From Pocillopora verrucosa (taxonomy: Eukaryota > Cnidaria > Anthozoa > Scleractinia > Pocilloporidae), in contig NC_089321.1 of the NCBI RefSeq assembly GCF_036669915.1, forward strand, positions 2,012,316 to 2,076,315: 64,000 nt of DNA, in the 5' to 3' direction. The position numbers and the translations under genes are program-made. Below the pieces are notes generated by a model. The model was not told the DNA's origin. It saw only the letters and a list, made by a program, of their open reading frames with translations, and made no database searches. This document shows, piece after piece, positions 1-11,338 of the stretch. How positions within the stretch are numbered: position 1 is the stretch's first letter; the number at the start of each line of letters is the position of its first letter.

Positions 1-171
1 TTTTGTTTATTTATTTATTTATTTACTCAGTTATTTTAATCAATATTATTACTTTCACACTCTTTTGTAACCCTTCCAAGTTGTTAAGCTTTACATCTGA
101 TCAAAAAAGTAGAGATCATTTTACAGAGATGCTGAAGAAAGACGTGCCAAAAAACATTATTCTCTTAACTT

Positions 172-392
172 TCTAACCCCTAAGAGTGACTAGCATCTAA
201 TTTCTCCTTACAATATCACCCTTGAATGAAAAGGTTAGGTCATGAGAATAATGGAAATGGTCACCAACAAGATAAGCTGTGGATTATGAAACAAATTCTC
301 CTCATCAGCACCCAAGGGAATGTATAGGGAACAGTATGGAGAATATGCATACTGATGTTAGGGTGGAAGGGGTTAATTTGTAATACAACCAA
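172..392. repeat. Dispersed MITE-like repeat (cccctaagagtgact family)
   Basis: The repeat opens with 'aacccctaagagtgact' and closes near 'gggtggaaggggttaa', so its ends are loosely inverted. Relatives lie around 18,903-19,122, 36,863-37,080, 16,115-16,640, 39,339-39,855, 48,000-48,150 and 52,735-52,960. It has no ORF. The family assignment as a non-autonomous DNA transposon is inference from size, copy number and terminal symmetry. Confidence 0.5.
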
Positions 393-1191
393 TTTATATA
401 GCCAGAGTGTAATTAATCATTTCTGTTATATTTTGTAATGTTATGCTGTGCCATTTGATTTTGAATAATGAATTTAGGGTACAGAAGACAACTGAATAGA
501 GGCATTACTGCAGTTCAGTTATAAATTCAAAGGTGAACTTAATCAACTTATATTGATAAGGGATAAGTGATAAAAGCATCTAATACTGCCATCCTTTGTA
601 GGAGTCTCTTGAATATCTTACTCAGCAGGCTAGAGGAGCCAGTCTCCTGCTGACATTAGAATGAGTCTTCCTGACATACCAAAAATTTGACATAAGAGTC
701 CAGACAAGCAGCATCTCTCAGTCCAAAAAGTTGCTTTCTGCTACAGCCAAGCATTATTGCATCCAAGTTCAAGTGCCTAAGGGGACTGGACACTAAACGG
801 TTAGCAGAGCTAGTAAGTAAGTAAAGTAAGAGCTAGCAAGTAAACTCTTTACTTAAAGAGGATAGCACTTAATGGCCAAAAGGTTAATAAACTTGTGGCC
901 CTCATACAATACTTATGATAATATAAATATAGATATCACTATGTAAAAATAGATACGTTATTATAGAAATAGAGACAGATATGCCAAGGCAGATATGTGG
1001 CCTGAACACAAGACTTAAGATGACTTACTACTTAATTGTTGCAAGAGAAAGAGATGAGCTCCCTACACAAACTCTGGAGGAATGTGCCCTGGCAGAGAAG
1101 GCCTGGAGTAGAATGTCTGCTAAAGGTAACTCTTTATTTGCGATTGTAATTCAGTTTTGAAACTTTCCAATTTCCGTTTTGTGTTAAGTCC

Positions 1192-1386
1192 TTAACCCTT
1201 TAACTCCCAAGATCTCATTAGTAATTCTCCTTACTGTCTGCTATACAGTTCTTGTGATGTTAGTTTAGGGAATTTGGTATTGGATCACCTTATAATCCCC
1301 TAATTGATATATTTCTTTATTTCCATCACTTGTATTGATATTGTAAGGAGAAATTCAGTCTTGGTCTCTCATGGGAGTTAAAGGTT
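1192..1386. repeat. MITE-like repeat with TTAACTCCCA / TGGGAGTTAA ends
   Basis: About 195 bp begin 'ttaaccctttaactccca' and end 'atgggagttaaagg', so the termini are inverted. A close relative lies at 60,491-60,699 in a MARS1 intron, sharing internal blocks such as 'attctccttactgtc' and 'tattgatattgtaag'. More distant members with the same style of ends are at 14,596-14,813, 41,185-41,395 and 50,236-50,447. Confidence 0.55.
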
Positions 1387-2199
1387 TATTAGGAATAAGG
1401 AGCAGGGCTCAGTATGGCATGATATATTCTTTGAATGTTTAAATTTTTGGTGAACAACTGGGGTTGGACAGACGGACGTCATCTAAAAGACTTATGTCAT
1501 TTTTGTTGGCCCATCATCAAAAAGTGCCATGCACCAATTGGTTCGTGGCTGACAATGAGGCGGACTTAATGCAGCACGTCATGAAGCTTTCGTGCCTCCA
1601 AGAGGGATTATATTAGAGTTTGGAAACTCATATATTCAAGTTATGTATTTTCTGTGCCATAGTGCGGTTACTGAATTCCTGAAGGAATTGAGGCATAGCT
1701 AGTAAGTCACAGTTATCTCCAGTTAAAACAACTTTTAGGAATGTCAATGGGTAATAACTGGTTTGTTTCTTGTTTTTATGTGTTTCAGTAAATTCCTGCC
1801 TAAAACCATCCGTTCAACTTAACATAAATTCGTTATCCGTATATGATAACGAGAGGCCTGTTTCTTGTTTTAGGAGAGAAGCTGTAGCCGTGAGCCGTTT
1901 GGCATGCGAGGGATCAGGGTCCAAAGATAACGACGGGTATATATATTTCCTAGCAAGACGAGTTGTACCGGATGGAGATTTATGATCACTTAATCGAAAG
2001 AATTGTTTAATTTATCAATATATCTTTAGGGTTTCAATGGGGTTAACCGTTAGCCGTAAAAAGGCCAACAAATTTAGACGTCATGCAAAAAGATTAACAA
2101 ATTTTTATTGTCCGTTCTTTGGGAAGAAATTTAACGTGAGCCGTAAAATGGAAAAAAAATGTAACGGTTAGCCGTAGAAGCCATTACCCTATTGAGACA

Positions 2200-2960
2200 C
2201 TTACCAAAGAATGTTTGATACTTTTTTTGCACACATGAATATCAGAAGAGTATAACAAAGACACTCGCACGGACCCACTTTAGCGTAAAATGTTTGTAAT
2301 TATTTCGCAGAAGTGATTGAGTACTTAATGGAAATTTCCACGTATCCGCGTTAAAATTGTTCAAGAATGTTTGAAACTATTTTTTTTTACGCGTAAATGA
2401 GTATTACATGGATATTCCCATGTAACCGTTTTGGTTAGAAATATTTGATACTGTTTTGTATACGGGAAGGAGTATTACGTGGAAAATTTTCATAGATCAT
2501 TTTAGTGAGGCGCTATCACATTGAAATCATAAAAGTATATTACAAAGAAATTTCCTTGTACCCGCGTTTAAATTGTTCAAAAATGTTTGAAGCAACTTTT
2601 TAGTACGGGTAAATGAGTATTACATGGATATTTCTATGTCCCCGTTTTGGTCAAGAATGTTTGAAAATACTATTTTTAACGCGTAAATGAGTATTACATG
2701 GATATTTCCATGTCCCCGTTTTGATCAAGAATGTTTGAAACTACCTACTCAGTGTTTTTCGCGCATAAATGAGTATTACATGAATATTTCCATGTACCCG
2801 TTTTGATTAAAAAATGTTTGATACTGTTTTGTGTAGGTGAATGAGCATTATGTGCACATGGAAAATTCCATGGACTCGTTTTGGCCAAGGGTGTTTGAAA
2901 CGATTTTTTACGCGTAAATGGTATTACATGGAAATTACCATGGATCTTTTTGGTGAGGCA
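2200..2960. repeat. Minisatellite, roughly 75-bp unit with palindromic core
   Basis: About nine degenerate units follow one another, each carrying 'gagtattacatgga.atttccatgtacccgttttg' variants followed by 'aagaatgtttgaaactac'. The consensus core TACATGGAAATTTCCATGTA is its own reverse complement. The same array occurs in B1 (about 7,850-8,570), B2 (about 23,330-24,035) and, reversed, in B3 (about 31,915-32,670); it is deleted from A2 and A3. It has no coding capacity. The preceding 150 bp contain shorter repeats of 'ttagccgtaaaa'. Confidence 0.8.
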
Positions 2961-2969
2961 CTATTATAT

Positions 2970-4133
2970 AGTATTGATCATATTTTCACACTGAGAAATA
3001 TTATTGAACAGAGTACCGAATGGCAGCGCACTCTCTATATCAACTTTGTAGATTTCGCCAAGGCCTTTGACAGTGTGCACCGGCACAGCCTCTGGAAGTT
3101 ATTACGAGCATATGGAATCCCCTTCCACCTTGTTGAGATCATCAAAAGCTTCTATGGCAACTTTACCTGCTGTGTTGGTGATGGTGACATCTTATTTGAA
3201 GTTCACACTGGTGTCAGGCAGGGGTGTGTAATGTCTACATTTCTTTTCAACCTTGTTGTGGACTGGATCATGCATCGCACCACTGAGGATCAGGTCAGGG
3301 GGAATCAGATGGACACCTTTCTCCTACCTGGAAGACCTGGACTACGCAGACGATCTAGCCTCACTATCACACACCCACACCCACATACAAGAGAAGACGC
3401 ATCGCCTCAACACCTTTGCAAAGCAAGTTGGCCTGAACATCAGCAGCAAGAAGACTGAAATTATGGCACTGAACGCTACCAACACACGACCAGTCCAGAT
3501 TGATAACGAAGAGCTTCCTTACACAGACAGATTTACCTACCTCGGCAGTATCATCAGTAGAGATGGAGGAACTGACCTGGACATCCAGAGCCGTCTCAAC
3601 AAGGCCAGAAATTCGCTCAATATGATGAATAAGGTATGGCGTTCTTCCACCTATAGTACTCGTACCAAGCTGAAGCTCTATCATAGCTGCGTCCTTACAA
3701 CCCTCCTGTATGGCTCAGAATGTTGGCGCTTAACGGAGAAGGATCTATCAAAACTCTCCACTTTTCACACCAAAAGCCTTCGGCGTATTTTACGCATCTT
3801 TTGGCCTAATGTCATTTCCAACAAAGATCTTTTTGAACGGTGTGGAACCGAATCAATGGCTACCATTCTGATGAGGAGACGCTGGAGGTGGATTGGCCAT
3901 GTCACCCGCCAAGAAGCTTCCATTGCAAAAACTGCTATGCATTGGACGCCAGAAGGGAAACGCAAGCGGGGTCGCCCCAAGATCACATGGCAACGGACAG
4001 TTGAGAAGGAAATAAAGGAGATGGGGAAGACCTGGGAGGGCATCAAGTTCATGGCAAGGGATCGCCAGATGTGGAGGGAACACGTTGCTGCCCTACATGC
4101 CTGTTAGGCGTAAAGGGCATGATGATGATGATG
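2970..4133 (+). mobile_element. 5'-truncated non-LTR retrotransposon, reverse transcriptase fragment
   Basis: The translation shows the second half of a LINE reverse transcriptase: 'FVDFAKAFDSVHR' (palm Asp), 'GVRQGCVMSTFLFNL', then 'LDYADDLASL' with the catalytic YADD at 3,343-3,354. The thumb and C-terminus follow, including 'WRWIGHVTR' and 'KRKRGRPKITW', and a stop at 4,105-4,107. The reading frame changes near 3,300, between 'EDQVR' and 'GIRWTPF', so the enzyme is not intact; the 5' half and any endonuclease are missing. The 3' end is a short (atg)n run. A 10-bp direct repeat 'actattatat' flanks the insert (2,960-2,969 and 4,134-4,143), as expected for target-primed insertion. B units have the empty site. 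The clade (RTE-X or L2-like) is a guess. Confidence 0.9.
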
Positions 4134-5222
4134 ACTATTATATTGAGATCGTAAATACCGCTGACAAGTTTTCCTCTCTCAAAAATTCATCGACTTTTTA
4201 ATACCTTAGTTGACCATTTGAGAGGTGTATGTGCTGCAGTTTGCGCAAGTTATCTTAATATTAGAGAGCAGTTCACCACCTATAACTGGAAAAGTGGACG
4301 CTACCACACTCATTTTTTTCTGTTAAGCAACAGGTTTTGAAACAACAGGTTTTTTGAAACAAGCTCAAATAAACATAATACGTGATAGTTGATTGAATCA
4401 CTGAAATCGTTGATTGGGACTTAAGTCTTCGTTCATGGTCTGCCGATTGGTGACTTTTACAGTTTTTTGCTCTTACATTATCAATTATACCATAGTAAAG
4501 TTTGACTGTTTTTTCAGATTTGTTACTTCAGAAAAAAAAATTACGTGTTTTGGGGAAATAACACGATGAAGGAAATTTTGGGCCATATTATACTGTTCAA
4601 GAGAGTGTCTCTGCAACAGAGGTAACAGTCAAAAGGAAGTTTTAATGTCAGAGATGAAACAGCTGCTCTTTAATCAAATCGTACTTAACAGTGAAATAGT
4701 CAAAATAGGTGATTATCGATCAGTGGCACACTTTGATCTTTTTCAAGTAGTTACGGTAACTTTTCGCCCCGTTACAAAAAACTGCACTGTCACTAGTGGA
4801 CACCGAAAGAAAGGCCGGTATTGTTCTAGCCATTGGCTTCCTCGGCCGTTAAATGAAACGTTCACATCTCTTTGCCTCCATCGGCACAGGGCTTTGAGGA
4901 CAGCATTTTACGTAATATTTCGGTCACACGTCTTCTGTGCATGCTTTCTGCTTATATTTGTTCAAAACTTTGAGCAAACTTCGTTTGAATCTGTAGACAG
5001 GGTTTGTTTTGCGTCATTACAAGTTATGGAGGGTACATTCTTGTTCTATCATAAGCTGAAATGAAGTTGACATTAAGTTTCGTGGTTACAAGTTGATCGT
5101 AGGTGAACTCAACTGACAGGGATAGATTAAAAGTATCGTCGGACTGTGTTTCTGTCGTAAAAACTCAGTTTTGGTAGGATTGCTTGCTCACCACTGGAGG
5201 AAGAAAAGAAAGCTTTTTTACA

Positions 5223-5699
5223 TCAATTTTGCAGAAGGGGCTTGGCGAAATCGTCATTTACATTTAAACCTTTTGTCGATCGGGACCCGGAGAGTCTCAG
5301 TGTTCGAGATCGTCTTTGCTTTGTATCTTTTCCTTTGATGTCTTCGTCCCAAGCGTGTCTGTCACTCAACTCAAAATTGACCTTATATTTCCTGAACATC
5401 ATTCCTTTTTTCTTTTTGGGAAACTCTTTTGCGGCACCGTCTTTCGGGTCTTGCACTCCTTCGCTTTGAGGGTTTCCACAAGAGATCTCACAATTCTCTT
5501 TGACGATATCCAAGTCGCTGAAATCGAAGAAAGTATTTCTTTCCAAAAAATAAGTACCCTTTAGGTTTTCAACTTTGTTTTTCTTCAAAGGGTGCGCTCT
5601 GACCCAATTATTTGCTCTCTGAACTGTGTTCATCCACAGGCCGTGAAGAAAGAGCTGGAAAAGGAGCGACGCCCTGTGTAAATCATCCGCCATGCTCAT
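5223..5699 (-). CDS. Hypothetical 158-aa array protein, copy A1
   Basis: I do not recognise this protein. It reads MSMADDLHRASLLFQLFLHG at the N-terminus, where the second ATG (gagcATGG) has the better initiation context. The middle is acidic/neutral with two Cys (ENCEISCG), the C-terminal half is strongly basic (KKKKGMMFRKYK, KQRRSRTLR), and it ends PLLQN. No signal peptide or membrane helix is evident. It is one of six array copies, all on the same strand relative to the array; A and B versions differ at roughly 18 residues yet keep length and frame. The DNA just upstream is comparatively GC-rich. Flanking non-coding DNA seems about as conserved as the ORF, so selection is not shown. It may be a lineage-specific gene or chance coding in a repeat. 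Confidence 0.35.
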   Translation of the reverse strand: MSMADDLHRASLLFQLFLHGLWMNTVQRANNWVRAHPLKKNKVENLKGTYFLERNTFFDFSDLDIVKENCEISCGNPQSEGVQDPKDGAAKEFPKKKKGMMFRKYKVNFELSDRHAWDEDIKGKDTKQRRSRTLRLSGSRSTKGLNVNDDFAKPLLQN

Positions 5700-6728
5700 T
5701 CGTTCTACTCAGTGCTGAATCCGTCGTGCATGCGTAACAAACGTATTTTCATGGCGTACCAGCAAATAAACGATTTACTGCGCGTGCATATATGGGCCCC
5801 GCGCTGAAAAGAGGAATTCGAGTCTCGAGTATCTCTTTAAGCAATAGACCGCACTTTCTTTCCGTTTGCCATCGTAATAGCCCACGCAAGATGTTTTGAG
5901 AACACGAGAAAAGTTTTTAAATCATACATAAGCCAAAGGTAGGTGATTTTAAAAGATTTTCGAGTGTTTCAGACACTGTCGACATCCAAACTCCTTTATT
6001 TCACGGGAAAGTCATAACCCAGGTACTTGAATTTATGTGCTCGTCAGCTAATGAGCAGATAGTTCAAAACATGAAACAATTTACGAGTATAGTGCGATTG
6101 AAACAGCAGTAAAAAGCAGAGCTAGACGAGAGGAAAACATTAGAGCCTCGACGGCGCTGAAATCCCCCCGTGTCTCCACCCCCGAATGCATAAACCGGAC
6201 GCGGATGTCTCCCACTAATGCCACGAGGCTTGATTGTTTCTACTGGCTCAACTGGATATTAAAGGGACTCGAAGTCACACTAACGTAGCTGTAAGGCTCC
6301 AGGGACAATATTTTAATCCTTTTATTATTTTGGTCATAATGTGTGCGAACGACTTGACTGTAGTGAAAGGAATGTCAGTTATTAAATCTTTTCTCTGTCT
6401 CACTGAGCATCTTCTCTTGAAGGCGACCATAGGATGGAGGTACCAGAGAGATCTTCAATCATCAACGTATTGGAAATGGCACTAACAAAAAGAATCTAGG
6501 TACAGCCAAATATGGACAACTTTACCTTTATTGAACCTAATCTGTAAACAAATATTTTTTTTTTTGTCAAAGATATTATTACTGACATGAACTATAGGAC
6601 GCTTTTTGAACATTTTGTCAAATTATTTGCACTGCATTTAAGTTAATGTGTTATAATGAAAATTACTCTGCAGAAATTTTAAATCGGTTCATCCAATTCA
6701 TATTTCCTCTGGGATTTTGCTTCACTGC

Positions 6729-6779
6729 TTAAAACCGTCTCTTTTCGTCCCTTTCTTCACGGAGTAGACGTACTTTTTC
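6729..6779 (-). other. Exon-like segment in A units
   Basis: On the minus strand a good acceptor (gattattttcag) is followed by an open stretch EKVRLLREERDEKRRF and a stop. The charged, helix-like composition resembles a genuine terminal exon. It is repeated in A2 (near 22,190-22,240) and A3 (33,736-33,786, plus strand) and absent from B units, which lack this segment. No partner exon was identified, so it may be a relic or a chance match. Confidence 0.25.
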
Positions 6780-7849
6780 CTGAAAATAATCAAAAGCGTG
6801 AACGTAAATCGTAATTGTGCTTGTAATAAGTAAAAGAAATCGCATGATGCGGATGCATTTCATAATCTACTGACCCGAGTGTTGTTTACGAAGTTAAATA
6901 ACACCAAGTAATAGTAGTTATCGTAACAGTAGTAGCACTCGCCGTGGAGCAATCTGAAAAAATCTTTTAAAATAACAGTGAACTCAGACCACAAGAAAGA
7001 TTCACGGGCAGTTCTAATGATACTTTATTCTTTAAAGGGGGTCCTCCAGCATATTACTCGGAAAACATTTCATTCAGCCTTAAGGCACTTTTCAACTACA
7101 CGTGTAGTTTTGCAATGTGGTTTCTCTTCTTCTCGTAAGACTGACCCAACCCAGACTTGTAACCATCTGTTCGGTAGACAAATGTGCAGTATTCAAGACT
7201 ATTCTACCACCTCGTCTTTGTAGGCATTCTAGGCATTCTAGGCCTTTTCATTCCCTCTCCCACATCCATGGAAAACAGCACCACAATAATCCAAAATTGG
7301 ACGAAAACGAAATTGGTTAAAACAACTTTTAAAATGCTAGTGGGTAATAACTAGTTTTTTTCTTGTTTTTATGCGTTTCAGTAAGTTCCTGCCTAAACCA
7401 TCTGCTCAAAGGAACGTAAACTTGTTATCCTTATATGATAACGAGAAGTCTGTTTCTGGTTTTGAGAGAGAAGCTGTAGCCCTGAGCCGTTCGGCATGCG
7501 AGGGATCAGGGTCCAAAGATAACAATGAGTGGATAAATTTTCTAACAAGACGAGTTGTACTGAATTGAGATTTATGGTCACTTCGCCTAAAAGAATTTTT
7601 TACGTGAAAGTTTTGAATATATAAATATATCATGAGGGTTTCAATGGGGATAACCGTTAGCCGTAAAAAGGCAAACAAATTTAGCCGTCAGGCATAAAGA
7701 TTGACATATTTTGACGGTAGCCGCAAAATGGAAAAAATGTAACCGTTAGCCGTAAAAGCTATTACCCTATTGAGACACTTATCAAACAATGTTTGACACT
7801 TTCTTGCACACATGAATACCAGTAGCGTATAACATAGACACTTCCACGG

Positions 7850-8570
7850 ACCCAGCTTAGCCCAAAATGTATGTAATTATTTCGTAGATTTGATTGAGTA
7901 TTTCATGGAAATTTCCATGGCCCTGTTTTTGACAAGAATATTCTCTAATATTTTGAAAACTTGAATGACTATTACATGGAAATTTCCATAAACCCGTTTT
8001 GGAAAAGAATTCCTTACGCGCATTTTTTTTTTCTCAAGAGTCAGTATTACATAGAAAATTCAATACACCCATTTTAGCCGAAAAAAGGTGGTTTTTGTTT
8101 TCTTTTTTGCATGAAATAGTATTACATAGATATTTCCATGTATCCGTTTTGGGTTAGAGATGTTTGATACTGCTTTGTATACGTGAATGAGTATTACGTG
8201 GAAATTTCCATGGATCGTTTTGGTGAGGCGCTATCACATTGAAATCGTAAAAGTATACTACATACAAATTTCCATGTAACCGCGTTTAAATTGTATTAGA
8301 ATGTTCGAAGCTACTTTTTGTACGCGTAAATGAGTATTACATGAATATTTCCAAGTACCCGTTTTGATTAAGAATGTTTGATCATCAAACATTGGCCAAA
8401 ACACTCTTTGCCAAGAGTGTTTGATTCTATTATTTTAACGTGTAAACGGCTATTACATGGAAGTTTCCATGTACTCGTTTAATTTGTTCAATAATGATTC
8501 ATATTATTTTGTATGCGTGAAAAAGTATTACATGGAAATTACCATGGATCTTTTTGGTGTGGCACTATTA
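7850..8570. repeat. Minisatellite in unit B1
   Basis: Same palindromic-core minisatellite as at 2,200-2,960. Cores 'catggaaatttccatg' or near versions recur about every 75-85 bp. Around 8,380 two copies of 'tgtttgat' face each other ('aatgtttgatcatcaaacatt'), forming an extra short hairpin. Confidence 0.75.
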
Positions 8571-9666
8571 TATTGAGATCGTAAATACTGCTGACAAGTT
8601 TTCCTCTATCAAAAACTCGTCGACTTTTTTAATAGCTTAGTGGACCATTTGAGAGATATATGTGTTGCTGTTTGCGCGAGTTATCATAATATTAGAGCGC
8701 CAATCACTACCTATAACTGGAAAAGTAGACGCTACCACACTCATTTTTTACTGTTAAGCAACAGGTTGACTGAAAAAATGAAAATGTTTTGAATAAACTG
8801 AAATAAACATAATTCGTGATAGCCGATCGAATCATTGAAACCGTTGATTGAGCCTTAAGTCTTCGTTGATAGTCTGCCGATTGGTGACTTTTACGGTTTT
8901 TGCTTTTACATTATCAATTTTATCATAGCAAAGTTTGACTTTCTTCCAGATTTGTTACTACAGAAAATCTATTCTTAATAAATTACGTGTTTTGGAGAAA
9001 TAACACGATGAAGGAAATTTTGGGCTATATTATATTGTTCAAGAGAGTGTGTTTACTGCAACAGAGGTAACAGTCAAAGGAAGTTTTAATGTCAGAAATG
9101 AAATAGCTGGCCTTAAGTCAAATCGTAGTTAACAGTGAAAAAGTCATAATATGTAATCATCGATCAGTGGCACACTTTCATCTTTTTCAAGTAGCTGAGG
9201 TAACTTTTCGCCCCGTTACAAAAAAACTGCACTGTCACTTGTGGACACCGAAAGGAAGACCGGTATTGTTCTAGCCTTTGGCTTCCTCGGCCCTTAAATG
9301 AAACGTTAACAGCTCTTTGCCTCCATTGGCACAGGGCTTTGAGGACAGCATTTTATTTAATATTTCGGTCACACTACTTCAGTGCATACTTTCTGCTTTT
9401 ATTTGTTCAAAACTTTGTTCAAACTTCATTTGAATCTGTAGACAGGGTTTGTTTTGCGTCATTACAAGTTATGGAGGGTACATTAATGGGGGGTATCATA
9501 AGCTGAAATGAAGTTGACTTTAAGTTTCGTGGTTACAAGTAGATCGTAGGTGAACTCAACAGGGATAGATTAAAGGTATCGTCGGACTGTGTTTCTGGTC
9601 ATAAAAATTCAGTTTTGGTGGTATTGCTTGCTCACCACTGGAGGAAGAGAAGAAAGCTTGTTTACA

Positions 9667-10143
9667 TCAATTTTGCAGAAGCGGCCTGGTGAAATCGTCA
9701 TTTACATTTGAACCTTTGGTCGATCGGGACCCGAAGATTCTCAGTGTTCGAGATCGTCTTTGCTTTGTATCTTTTCCTTTGATGTCTTCGTCCCAAGCGT
9801 GTCTGTCATTCACCTCAAAATTGACCTTATATTTCCTGAACATCATTCCTTTTTTCTTTTTGGGAAACTCTTTTGCGGCACCGTCTTTCGGGTCTTGCAC
9901 TCCTTCGCTTTGAGGGTTGCCACAAGAGATCTTACAATTCACTTTGCCGATTTCCAAGTCGCTTAAATCGAAGAAAGTATTTCTTTCCGAGAAGTAAGTA
10001 CCCTTGAGGTTTTCAACTTTGTTTTTCTTCAAAGGGTGAGCTCTGATCCAATTATTTGCGCTCTGAACTGTGTTCATCCACAGGCCGTGAAGAAAGAGCT
10101 GGAAAAGGAGCGACGCTCTGTGTAAATCATCAGCCATGCTCAT
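9667..10143 (-). CDS. Hypothetical 158-aa array protein, copy B1
   Basis: B-type version of the array protein, full length and uninterrupted. Compared with A1 it has S for R after 'NTVQ', I for V in 'NNWIRAHP', and KVNCKISCG for KENCEISCG. The conserved runs ADDLHRASLLFQLFLHG, GNPQSEGVQDPKDGAAKEF and DRHAWDEDIKGKDTKQRR are unchanged. Its function is unknown. That A and B keep the same ORF after this divergence is the only hint of constraint. Confidence 0.35.
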   Translation of the reverse strand: MSMADDLHRASLLFQLFLHGLWMNTVQSANNWIRAHPLKKNKVENLKGTYFSERNTFFDLSDLEIGKVNCKISCGNPQSEGVQDPKDGAAKEFPKKKKGMMFRKYKVNFEVNDRHAWDEDIKGKDTKQRRSRTLRIFGSRSTKGSNVNDDFTRPLLQN

Positions 10144-10915
10144 TCGTTTTACTCAGTGCTGAATCCGTCGTGCATGCGTAACAAACGTATTTTCATGACG
10201 TACCAGCACATAAACGATTTACTGCGCGTGCATGTATGGGCCTCGCGCTGAAAAGAGGAATTCGAGTCTCGAGTATCTCTTTAAGCAATAGACCGCACTT
10301 TCTTTCCGTTTGCCATTGTAATTACCCACGCAAGATGTTTTGAGAACACGAGAAAAGTTAGTAAACCAGGCGTAAGCCAAAGGTAAGTGATTTTAAAAGA
10401 TTTTCGAGTGTTCACAGACACTGTCCACATCCAAACTCCTTTATTTCACGAGAAAATCATAAAACAGGTACTTGAATTTATGTGCTCGTCAGCTAATGAG
10501 CAGATAGTTCAAAAGATGAAATAATTACCAAGAACAGTGAGATTGAAACAGCAGTAAAAAGCAGAGCTAGACAAGAGGAAAACATTAGAGCCTCGACGGC
10601 GCTCAAATCCCCCCGTGTCTCCACCCCCCGAATGTATCAACCGGACGCGGATGTCTCCGCCTAATACCACGAGGCTTGATTGTTTCTACTGGCTCAACTG
10701 GATATAAAGGGACTCGAAGTCACACTAACGTAGCTGTAAGGCTCCAGGGACAATATTTTAATCCTTTTATTATTTTGTTCATAATGTCTGCGAACGTTGT
10801 GTTCAAGACTATTCTACCACCTCGTCTTTGTAGGCATTCTAGGTATTCTAGGCCTTTTTCATTCCCTCTACCACATCCATGGAAAACAGCACCACAATAA
10901 TCCAAAATTGGACTA

Positions 10916-11310
10916 AAACGAAATTGGTTAAAACAACTTTTAGAATGCTAGTGGGTAATAACTAGTTTTTTCTTGTTTTTATGCGTTTCAGTAAGTTCCT
11001 GCCTAAACCATCCGCTCAAAGGAACGTAAACTTATTATCCTTATATGATAACGAGAAGCCTGTTTCTGGTTTTTAGGAGAGAAGCTGTAGCCCTGAGCCG
11101 TACGGCATGTAAGGGATCAGGGTCCAAAGATAACAATGAGTGGATAAATTTTCTAACAAAACGAGTTGTACTGAATTGAGATTTATGGTCACTTCGCTAA
11201 AAAGAATCTTTAAAGTGAAAATTTTGAATATATAAATATATCATGAGGGTTTCAATGGGGATAACTGTTAGCCGTAAAAGCCATTACCCTATTGAGACAC
11301 TTATCAAAGA
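10916..11310. repeat. Array stub C1 (first about 0.4 kb of a unit)
   Basis: A third copy of the unit opening ('ttaaaacaacttttagaatgctagtgggtaataactag') runs into the 'gataactgttagccgtaaaa' motif and 'cctattgagacacttatcaaagaattcctt', then stops abruptly at the CFAP141-derived sequence. The same junction occurs at about 26,763-26,775 and, inverted, near 29,186. This is where array DNA joined the duplicated gene fragment. Confidence 0.7.
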
Positions 11311-11338
11311 ATTCCTTAACTGGCGTGATCTGTTGTAG

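Larger units (their letters stand above)
1..1719. other. Array flank with decayed exons and MITEs
   Basis: No intact gene is seen. The stretch begins in a (TTTA)n run and matches 18,731-19,675 almost base for base, but keeps about 765 bp (roughly 650-1,413) that the second copy lacks. It contains two MITE-like repeats (about 172-392 and 1,192-1,386). On the plus strand there are exon-like remnants near 606-662 and 1,404-1,704, the second half of the decayed gene described at 17,971-19,690. Since base 1 corresponds to 18,731, which lies inside that gene, the duplication probably continues to the left of this window, or the window begins at a contig edge. Confidence 0.6.
1720..7316. repeat. Array unit A1 (about 5.6 kb, carries LINE insertion)
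   Basis: This is the first unit of a local tandem array. It opens at 'ttaaaacaacttttaggaatg' and ends near 'ccaaaattggacgaaaacg'; unit B1 starts with the same opening. In order it holds a short segment with overlapping small ORFs (1,770-1,985), 'TTAGCCGT' short repeats (2,040-2,190), a minisatellite (2,200-2,960), a LINE fragment (2,970-4,133), the 158-codon ORF (5,223-5,699, minus) and a segment at 6,353-7,190 that B units lack. No transposase or integrase and no clear terminal repeats were found, so the unit is not assigned to a transposon class. Confidence 0.75.
7317..10915. repeat. Array unit B1 (about 3.6 kb)
   Basis: This is a diverged copy of unit A. It opens 'ttaaaacaacttttaaaatg' and runs through the same landmarks: short ORF segment (7,371-7,568), 'ttagccgt' repeats, minisatellite, 'gatcagtggcacactttc' segment, 158-codon ORF (9,667-10,143, minus) and closing 'ccaaaattgg'. 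Relative to A1 it lacks the LINE and the piece equivalent to 6,353-7,190. Confidence 0.75.

Noticed and set aside
1770-1985. Plus-strand 71-codon ORF repeated in the array
   Set aside because: It spans a repeat segment open in several frames on both strands; there is no consistent frame or stop across units.
4645-5064. Plus-strand ORF of 139 codons (173 codons at 20,007-20,528)
   Set aside because: It is interrupted in B units, lacks domain-like content, and is no better conserved than the surrounding repeat.
7850-8570. Regularly spaced repeats resembling a CRISPR array
   Set aside because: Repeats are degenerate, spacers are related to one another, and the genome is eukaryotic; this is a minisatellite.
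9689-9966. Plus-strand ORFs opposite the 158-codon ORF
   Set aside because: They are antisense shadows of the minus-strand frame, with no separate support.
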